A stretch of 47,442 nt of DNA from Caldilineaceae bacterium (GTDB lineage: Bacteria; Chloroflexota; Anaerolineae; Caldilineales; Caldilineaceae): positions 1 to 47,442 of the forward strand of contig JAHBVG010000047.1 of assembly GCA_019637695.1 (NCBI GenBank), written 5' to 3'. The notes beneath the pieces were generated by a model that was not told the origin of the DNA, searched no databases, and saw nothing but the letters and a program-made list of their open reading frames with translations. Shown here piece after piece: positions 41,092 through 47,442 of this stretch. The position numbers and the translations under genes were made by a program. The number at the start of each line of letters is the position of its first letter. Within the stretch, counting starts at the first letter, position 1.

Positions 41092-42732
41092 CTACTTCCA
41101 ATTCTCCAACGCATCCTTAACAGCGGCGCAGAACGCATCGGCGCTGGCGCCATCCAGTACGCGGTGATCGTAGCTGAAGCCGAGCGTTGTCATCGGGGCG
41201 AAGGTGAGATAATCGCCGGTGTTCGCTTCTAAGGGATGGCCCTGACTGACCACAATGGGCCGTTTTTCGATGGCCCCGACACCCAGGATCCCCACTTGCG
41301 GTTGCACGATAATCGGCGTCTGGAAGATACTGCCGCCGGTGCCATAATTGGTCAGGGTGAGGGTGCCGCCCTGGAGTTCATCGGCGGTAAGCTGGTTGTT
41401 GCGCGCCCGCTGCGCCAGATCGTTGACCTTACGCGCAAAACCCATGAGGTTGAGATCATCCGCATTTTTGATGACGGGCACGATCAGCCCGCCGACGCCA
41501 TACTTATCCGCTGGGAGGGCGACGGCCATACCAATGTGGATCTGGCGGCGGATCAACAGCCCTTCCTCGCTCCAGGATGAGTTCACGGCAGGGACGGCGC
41601 GGATGCCGGCGATCATCGCCTGGAAGAAGTAGGCAGTGATGGTCAGATTGACGCCGGCCTTGGCGAATTCATTCTTGTGCGCCTTGCGATGTTCCAACAC
41701 CGCTGTCATATTCACATCCCACATGGTGGTAACATGGGGCGCGCTGAAGGCGCTTTGCGCTGTGTTGCGGGCGATCAATGTACGCATACGTGTATGCGGC
41801 ACGAGTTCATCGCCGTTGCGTGTTTCTGCCTGGGTGGATGGTTTTGGCTGCGGCGTCTCTGCTTTGGGCTTCTGTTTGGCGCTGCGTCCCTGGCCTATGG
41901 TCTCGGTTGTAGCACGATCCCTGGCGACCTGCAGCTGCTCGGCCCCCGTTTGAGCGGGCTGGGCTGACGCAACGTCTTCTGGGCCGGGGTACTCTGGCTC
42001 GGTGGGAAGATAGTCACGATTGTCGCGTTTGGCGACAAAGCGTAGCACATCGTGCCGGGTCAAGGAACTGAGTGGACGGCCTTCGGCTACATCGCGCAAA
42101 TTTACATTGTAATCGGCGGCGACGCGACGTGCGCCCAAATTGGGCACATCCGCTAGATCGCCGGATAGACCTTTGGATGCCGGGGGCGTTGCTTGTTGTC
42201 CTTTTTGTTCCACATAGCCAAGTACGTCGCTCTTGCGGATCTGCCCACCTGGGCCTGTCCCGCTGACCTGGCTGAGGGGAACAGATTCCTGGGCGGCCAT
42301 GCGGCGAGCAACGGGCGTGGCCTTGACTTCGTCCATTGGCTCTTCGTCGCCAGAGGCCAGCGCCGCTTGCTGCATCTCCTTTTCCAGCGGTTCGCCGGTT
42401 TCTGCTTCGGGCATGGCTTCTTCTTCGCTTGGACCAGATTCTTCTTCGCCAGCATCGTCGCCGCTGGTTTCTTCAGCGCTGTCAACGGCCTCCCCAGCCT
42501 CGCCGATCACGGCGATCACGGCGTCGATTGAGACCAACTCGCCGGGTCCAAAATTCAATTTCAAAATCGTGCCGCTGGCCGGGGAAGGGATCTCAGTATC
42601 AACTTTGTCGGTGGCGACATCAACCAATACCGCCCCTTCCTCGATACTACTCCCTTCTTTCACGCGCCACCGGTTGATGGTGACTTCGTCGATCCCTTCT
42701 CCCATGTCGGGGAGCTTTACATTTGTTGCCAT
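41092..42732 (-). CDS. dihydrolipoamide acyltransferase (E2) of a 2-oxoacid dehydrogenase complex, two subunit-binding domains
   Basis: This 546-aa E2 core protein has an N-terminal lipoyl domain (1-80) with the modified lysine in ATDKVDTE (Lys43). An acidic Glu-rich linker follows. Then come two peripheral-subunit-binding domains: KATPVARRMAAQESVPLSQV with GTGPGGQIRKSDV, and NLGARRVAADYNVNLRDVAE with RHDVLRFV. A long linker leads to the catalytic domain with DHRVLDG (522-528). Most E2 proteins carry one binding domain. Upstream lie E1beta and E1alpha in operon order; no E3 gene is present, so a general lipoamide dehydrogenase must serve. Whether the substrate is pyruvate or a branched-chain 2-oxoacid is not clear. 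GAGG lies five bases before the ATG. Confidence 0.95.
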   Translation of the reverse strand: MATNVKLPDMGEGIDEVTINRWRVKEGSSIEEGAVLVDVATDKVDTEIPSPASGTILKLNFGPGELVSIDAVIAVIGEAGEAVDSAEETSGDDAGEEESGPSEEEAMPEAETGEPLEKEMQQAALASGDEEPMDEVKATPVARRMAAQESVPLSQVSGTGPGGQIRKSDVLGYVEQKGQQATPPASKGLSGDLADVPNLGARRVAADYNVNLRDVAEGRPLSSLTRHDVLRFVAKRDNRDYLPTEPEYPGPEDVASAQPAQTGAEQLQVARDRATTETIGQGRSAKQKPKAETPQPKPSTQAETRNGDELVPHTRMRTLIARNTAQSAFSAPHVTTMWDVNMTAVLEHRKAHKNEFAKAGVNLTITAYFFQAMIAGIRAVPAVNSSWSEEGLLIRRQIHIGMAVALPADKYGVGGLIVPVIKNADDLNLMGFARKVNDLAQRARNNQLTADELQGGTLTLTNYGTGGSIFQTPIIVQPQVGILGVGAIEKRPIVVSQGHPLEANTGDYLTFAPMTTLGFSYDHRVLDGASADAFCAAVKDALENWK

Positions 42733-42756
42733 CGTATCCTCGCTTGTTATGACTCA

Positions 42757-43746
42757 TTACTTTCCGTTCATCATCTCCAACACTGTCGCCATTATGTTCT
42801 GCTTCCATGGGAGGACTTCTTCTTCGAGTACTTTGGAAACAGGAATCGAGACCGGCGCCATGCCCAGGCGGCGGGCCGGCGCTTTGAGCAGATGAGGAGC
42901 TTCTTCATACACCCTGGCGACGATCTCCGCGCCGATGCCGCTATTGGCATAGGATTCATGAACGGCGAGCATACGGCCTGTCTTCGCCACCGATTTGAGA
43001 ATTGTATCCGTGTCCATCGGCTCGACCGAACGCAGATCGACCACTTCGACGTCGATGCCATGTTTGGCGGAAAGCTCTTCGGCAGCTTCCAGCGCCTGGA
43101 GTACACAGTAGCTAAAGGTGACAATGCTAATGTCCTTACCTTGGCGTTTTACGTCCGCCACGCCCAGCGGAATCGTGTAGTCTTCGCTCGCTGGCGGCGC
43201 TTCACCGCGGGTAAAGTAGAGCATTTTGTGTTCCAAAAAGACGACAGGGTTATCGTCGCGGATCGCCGACTTGAGCAATCCCTTGGCATCGTAGGGCGTT
43301 GCTGGCGCCACCACCTTAATGCCGGGGAAATGGGCGTAGAGGCTGTCCACAGATTGGCTGTGCTGGGAGCCATAGCGTTTGCCGCCGCCGTGCTGGCCGC
43401 GGATCACCAGTGGTATGTTGATCAGCCCACCGGTCATATAGTGGTATTTGGCGATCTGATTGAAAATCTGGTCGCCGGCGACCAGGGTAAAGTCCATGTA
43501 CATGAGTTCGATCACAGGGCGCATACCTACGGCAGCCGCTCCCAGCGCCATCCCCATGAAGCCTTGTTCGCTGATCGGTGTATCAATAACCCGTTTGGGT
43601 CCGAATTCATCCAGCAGATTGCGCGTTACGCGGAAGAGACCACCATAGTGGGCCACATCTTCACCGATGATAAAGACATCTTCGTCGCGCCGAAGCTCTT
43701 CTTGGAGGGCTTCGTTGATTACTTGAATATAGGTTGTCTTGCGCAT
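42757..43746 (-). CDS. 2-oxoacid (pyruvate) dehydrogenase E1 beta subunit
   Basis: The 329-aa E1 beta subunit shares the thiamine diphosphate site with E1 alpha. Family blocks: MRKTTYIQVINEALQEELRR, FIIGEDVAHYGGLFRVT, RVIDTPISEQGFMGMALGAA, HYMTGGLINIPLVIRGQHGG, HSQSVDSLYAHFPGIKVV and EVVDLRSVEPMD. The ATG at 43746 has GGAGAG upstream; the frame extends into 7-mer repeats, which are not coding. It lies 24 bases before the E2 gene. The 112-base gap from E1 alpha contains an inverted 7-mer pair. Confidence 0.95.
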   Translation of the reverse strand: MRKTTYIQVINEALQEELRRDEDVFIIGEDVAHYGGLFRVTRNLLDEFGPKRVIDTPISEQGFMGMALGAAAVGMRPVIELMYMDFTLVAGDQIFNQIAKYHYMTGGLINIPLVIRGQHGGGKRYGSQHSQSVDSLYAHFPGIKVVAPATPYDAKGLLKSAIRDDNPVVFLEHKMLYFTRGEAPPASEDYTIPLGVADVKRQGKDISIVTFSYCVLQALEAAEELSAKHGIDVEVVDLRSVEPMDTDTILKSVAKTGRMLAVHESYANSGIGAEIVARVYEEAPHLLKAPARRLGMAPVSIPVSKVLEEEVLPWKQNIMATVLEMMNGK

Positions 43747-43762
43747 TGCTTCTCTCCGTGAA

Positions 43763-43854
43763 GAGTAATGCGTAAACCGTAATCCGTAACTTGTAAAAGA
43801 CCATTCGCCAATGTTGCGACAACGTCTCCGCCAATTACGCATTACGCATTACGC
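43763..43854. repeat. inverted 7-mer repeat pair between E1 alpha and E1 beta genes
   Basis: GAGTAAT, GCGTAAA, CCGTAAT, CCGTAAC, TTGTAAA (43763-43797) face ATTACGC repeated three times (43834-43854). The blocks lie at the two ends of the gap and are reverse complementary in dialect. Confidence 0.85.
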
Positions 43855-43858
43855 ATAC

Positions 43859-44875
<1,017 letters not shown>

Positions 44876-44911
44876 GGTCAATTCCTTCCTGATGGACATC
44901 TATAAAGTTGA

Positions 44912-44949
44912 GTTAGCTATAGCCCCCATCTACCGGGCCTTTAGCTAAC
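44912..44949 (-). promoter_or_regulatory. hairpin in the 5' region of the E1 alpha gene
   Basis: GTTAGCTATAGCCC (44912-44925) and GGGCCTTTAGCTAAC (44935-44949) form an imperfect stem with a nine-base loop, 37 bases before the E1 alpha start. No T-tract follows, so a regulatory leader structure is as likely as a terminator remnant. Confidence 0.5.
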
Positions 44950-44979
44950 TTTGGTTTAATCCTATTCTTATAGACTATG

Positions 44980-45071
44980 GGAAAGATGCGTCGCGCGGTG
45001 TATCTACCCGTACAATGTACGAACTGATATTCGGATCAATTTCCAAACAATAGATATTGCGACATCTTTCC
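44980..45071. repeat. imperfect 92-bp palindromic segment
   Basis: Arms GGAAAGATG (44980-44988) and CATCTTTCC (45063-45071) match exactly and extend through TCGC/GCGA after a two-base bulge. Inside is CGTAC-AAT-GTACG (45009-45021). It lies between the E1 alpha and SDR genes. Confidence 0.6.
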
Positions 45072-45142
45072 AATAACGGAAGAATATTATCATGCCCCGC
45101 AGGAAACTTCAACGCCTGGACCAGATACGGACAATAACAATC

Positions 45143-45874
45143 TTATCCGCGCCCCACGTACAACTGCTCCATTGGCAGTGCAATCGCTTCCAGGACCGTG
45201 GCATGAGCAGGCAGCGCTGCCATCGCCAGGGCAATAGACGCCAGCTCATCCACGCTCATCATCGGTTCTTGATCCGATTCTTTGTCGCTGGCGCTACGCC
45301 GCTCGGTGAGAGTATTGCCCGGGTGCAGACAGCCGGCGGAAATGCCATGGCCGCGGCCTTCCAGGGCAATACACTTGGTAAGGCCAACGAGTCCGTGTTT
45401 GCTGCTGGTGTAAGGAGCGGAATTCATGCGCGGCATCTGCGCCGAGATGCTGCCTATGTTGAGGATGCGTCCACCGCCTTGGGTCTTCATGATCCGCATC
45501 GCCTCCCGCGCACAGAGGAAAGGGCCCGTCAAGTTGACATCAATTACCTTTCGCCACGTCTCCAAAGAGAGATCCTCCAGTGGACCGCCGTCGAACGCCC
45601 CGGAGTTGTTGACGAGAATATCCAGCCGTCCGAAGCGTTCGATTGTCTGTGCGAAGAGGGCGACGACATCGGCCTCTACTGTCACATCGGCGGGGATGAC
45701 TTCGGCGGTTGCGCCCCAGGATCGGGCCTCTGCGGCGCTTTCCTCTAGATTGGCGCGGTTGCGCGAACTTAGGACCAATGTGGCTCCTTCCCGTGCGAAA
45801 GCCCGCGTGATCCCCTTGCCGATTCCTGTCCCCGCGCCGGTGATGATAGCAATCTTGCCGTCTAGCTGCGCCAT
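45143..45874 (-). CDS. short-chain dehydrogenase/reductase
   Basis: This 243-aa classical SDR of the FabG-like type has the cofactor loop ITGAGTGIGKGI, the NNSGAF motif, the catalytic serine in ILNIGSISAQM and YTSSK with the active Tyr-Lys, then HPGNT after the active site. SSRNRANLEES after beta-2 suggests NADP preference through the Arg pair. The substrate is unknown. The ATG at 45874 follows AAGGAG at eight bases; the longer frame passes through repeat-like DNA. It is 91 bases downstream of the LLM oxidoreductase and may share its transcript. Confidence 0.92.
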   Translation of the reverse strand: MAQLDGKIAIITGAGTGIGKGITRAFAREGATLVLSSRNRANLEESAAEARSWGATAEVIPADVTVEADVVALFAQTIERFGRLDILVNNSGAFDGGPLEDLSLETWRKVIDVNLTGPFLCAREAMRIMKTQGGGRILNIGSISAQMPRMNSAPYTSSKHGLVGLTKCIALEGRGHGISAGCLHPGNTLTERRSASDKESDQEPMMSVDELASIALAMAALPAHATVLEAIALPMEQLYVGRG

Positions 45875-45965
45875 GTTACGATCTCCTTCTGTGTTGAATG
45901 TGTTTGCGATGATGCGATGTGGCGACGAGCAGAATATCCAATACCCAATATCCAGTCTCCAATCC

Positions 45966-46844
45966 CTACTCCCCAAACTCATCGGCAACTGCCTTGAATC
46001 TCCGCATCGCATCAATATGCTGATCCACCGTAACGAAACCTATCCCCATGGTGTTAAAGCATATATGGCTGACGTTGAGCGCCTGTAAGCGCTGGATCAT
46101 TTCTCTCCATTCAGGTTCTGGCGTACGGTTGAGGCTAATCCGGAAATCAATTCCGAAATCGTTGGGATCTCGCCCACTTTCCGTCAGGTAGGAGCGTAAG
46201 ATCACTAACATCTCTGTCAGTTGCTCCACAGACATAGTATTAGGCATCCAGCCATCGCCCTGGATTGCCATACGGCGCAGCACTGGATCGGCGCCGCCGC
46301 CAAACCAGATGGGGATCGGCCTTTGGACGGGCAGTGGATAGAGGCCAGCGTCGGGGACAGAGTCGAATTCGCCGGTGAAGTTGACCAATCGTTCTGTCCA
46401 CAGCAGACGCAGCAGATCGACCTGCTCCGCCTGGCGTCTGCCGCGGGTGCGAAAATCCTGGCCTAGCGCTACATACTCGACCTCGTTCCAACCAACACCG
46501 ATGCCCAGCCGCAAACGCCCACCTGAAAGGAGATCGACTTGTGCTGCCTGTTTGGCAACCAACACAGTCTGGCGTTGAGGCAGGATCAGGATGCCTGTAG
46601 CGAACTCAATCCGTTCTGTGAGCGCTGCCAGATATCCAAACAAGACAAATGGCTCGTGGAAAAGGCTGTTATGATCATAAGGTCGGCCTGCCCATCCGCC
46701 AGGGCGATGTGGGTTTGCACCCACGACATGTTCATACGCGAGCAGATAATCATAGGTCAACTCCTCTGCTGCCTGAGCATAAGCACGTACAGCGCCAACA
46801 TCGGCGCCGATCTCGGTTTGAGGAAAAACTACACCTAACTTCAT
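45966..46844 (-). CDS. LLM-class (F420-dependent-type) oxidoreductase
   Basis: This 292-aa TIM-barrel flavin/F420 oxidoreductase of the luciferase-like family begins MKLGVVFPQTEIGADVGAVR. It contains the TERIEFATGILILPQR strand, LSGGRLRLGIGVGWNEVEY and RPIPIWFGGGADPVLRRMA, the usual block order of the TIGR03619-like group. Members use F420 or FMN, and which applies here cannot be told by eye. AAGGAG precedes the ATG by eight bases. The following SDR suggests a shared oxidation pathway, but no substrate is implied. Confidence 0.9.
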   Translation of the reverse strand: MKLGVVFPQTEIGADVGAVRAYAQAAEELTYDYLLAYEHVVGANPHRPGGWAGRPYDHNSLFHEPFVLFGYLAALTERIEFATGILILPQRQTVLVAKQAAQVDLLSGGRLRLGIGVGWNEVEYVALGQDFRTRGRRQAEQVDLLRLLWTERLVNFTGEFDSVPDAGLYPLPVQRPIPIWFGGGADPVLRRMAIQGDGWMPNTMSVEQLTEMLVILRSYLTESGRDPNDFGIDFRISLNRTPEPEWREMIQRLQALNVSHICFNTMGIGFVTVDQHIDAMRRFKAVADEFGE

Positions 46845-47358
46845 CCGATCTTCTCCTTTTCGTTGAAATTAGCGCATTTTAATGGCCTTAGCCGTACAAG
46901 TTTGGAGAAGTTTGTTGATTTTTGCAAACGCGTCCCATCTGATTTGAATTTTGGCATATTCTGGGGTTGAAATCTTTGCAAGAGGCTGTTAGAATAGGGC
47001 TGCCCCTTAATTGACCACTACTCAACACGCAAGTTTCTGGGCTAACTAACCAGATAATGGAAGTCTAATTGCAGATTCGAGTATCGACCACTGCAATGAT
47101 AGCTATTGTGCTAGAGTAAAAAGGCTGTGAGAAGAGAAAGAGACGCTGACCCCAACCAGGTCACGTTTGGCCTATACAGACTGATTTTAGTCGCTTGACA
47201 ATAACCTCGGTATAGCGCCAAAATTCATTTTGCACCTTATGCCACTTCTAGTATACGATTCCCCTGTATCTCAATTTTTCAGGAGAGATACTAGATTGGT
47301 AAAGTGTGATATACTATTGATTGTCGGTTTTCCTCACCTAAACACAAAGGAAGGCACA
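46845..47358. other. 514-base intergenic region with promoter-like sites, no gene
   Basis: This AT-richer region lies between two divergent genes. A sigma-70-like site TTGAAA (46967-46972), 17 bases, TAGAAT (46990-46995) faces right, but no ORF with a ribosome site follows within 350 bases. A short inverted repeat ATTGCAG (47068-47074) / CTGCAAT (47091-47097) could be an operator. A small RNA here is possible but unsupported. Confidence 0.5.
47307..47315 (+). promoter_or_regulatory. extended -10 promoter of the last gene
   Basis: TGA-TATACT, with the hexamer at 47310-47315, lies 43 bases before the ATG at 47359. The same nonamer occurs at 35066-35074. No clear -35 box. Confidence 0.5.
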
Positions 47359-47442
47359 ATGAAACGAGTTAACACCCTCATCCTGATCTTTGCTCTCATG
47401 TTGTCCTTCACCGCATCGGCTTTTGCACAGGACCGAAACTGC
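47359..47442 (+). CDS. N-terminal part of a secreted protein, cut by the window end
   Basis: Only 28 codons are in the window: a start MKRVNTLILIFALMLS, then FTASAFAQ, a typical signal peptide with cleavage after AFA or AFAQ. AAAGGAAGG lies a few bases before the ATG. The mature protein lies outside the window, so no function can be given. Confidence 0.8.
   Translation, partial: MKRVNTLILIFALMLSFTASAFAQDRNC

Overview
The window looks like chromosome of a GC-rich member of the Chloroflexota, probably an Anaerolineae/Caldilineae-type organism. This is inferred from family content and style (secreted proteins with Pro/Thr-rich linkers, tandem WYL-type CRISPR regulation, an F420-type LLM oxidoreductase, type 2 IPP isomerase); no 16S or other marker is present. 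Most genes lie on the minus strand.

Positions 1-14.7 kb are a complete type I-B-like CRISPR-Cas locus. A CRISPR array of 46 visible identical 37-bp repeats (30-3340) runs off the left edge. It is transcribed leftward from a leader at 3341-3669. Rightward follow cas6, cas4, cas2, cas1, an opposite-strand antitoxin-like ORF, cas3, cas5, cas7 and cas8 (Cst1/Cst2 flavour). At the head of the operon (13.1-13.74 kb) lies an AT-rich module that I consider the most interesting part of the window. It holds a vestige of a second WYL regulator abutting cas8, an unrecognised 90-aa ORF, a near-consensus promoter (TTGACA-17-TATTAT) that drives that ORF and the cas genes, and a divergent candidate small RNA. 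The small RNA begins with a degenerate CRISPR repeat (4-bp stem, 6-nt loop, exact 8-nt ACTGAAAC handle), and its pseudo-spacer seed matches 9 of 10 nt across the -10 box of the cas promoter. This resembles the CreR/CreA class of crRNA-like guides that make Cascade repress its own cas (or a toxin) promoter. An intact WYL regulator follows.

Positions 15-31 kb are chromosomal: an unrecognised polytopic protein with a repeated FGDEAA motif, a G1P-dehydrogenase-like protein, a neutral-ceramidase-like protein, tRNA-Val(TAC), ftsK, a membrane/GAF/HTH one-component regulator, two secreted proteins sharing a C-terminal domain, pgeF and a ferredoxin. At 31.2-33.0 kb is a type II restriction-modification pair whose nuclease resembles SfiI. 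Then follow a B12-type radical SAM protein, small membrane proteins, mobA and acpP, an isoprenoid pair (fni and a polyprenyl synthase), a secreted protein, pyruvate/2-oxoacid dehydrogenase genes (E1alpha, E1beta, E2), an SDR and an LLM oxidoreductase. The window ends in the signal peptide of a further gene.

Two repeat systems fill the gaps. (i) Many intergenic spaces carry tandem 7-mers, often a forward block at one end and its reverse complement at the other, with a different 7-mer dialect per gap; some run into stop codons. (ii) Short palindromic MITE-like elements occur. Two copies share the terminal inverted repeat GTAACTRTACRG and have perfect 8-bp target duplications.

All motif calls were made by eye. 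Family assignments rest on remembered signatures, not database searches.
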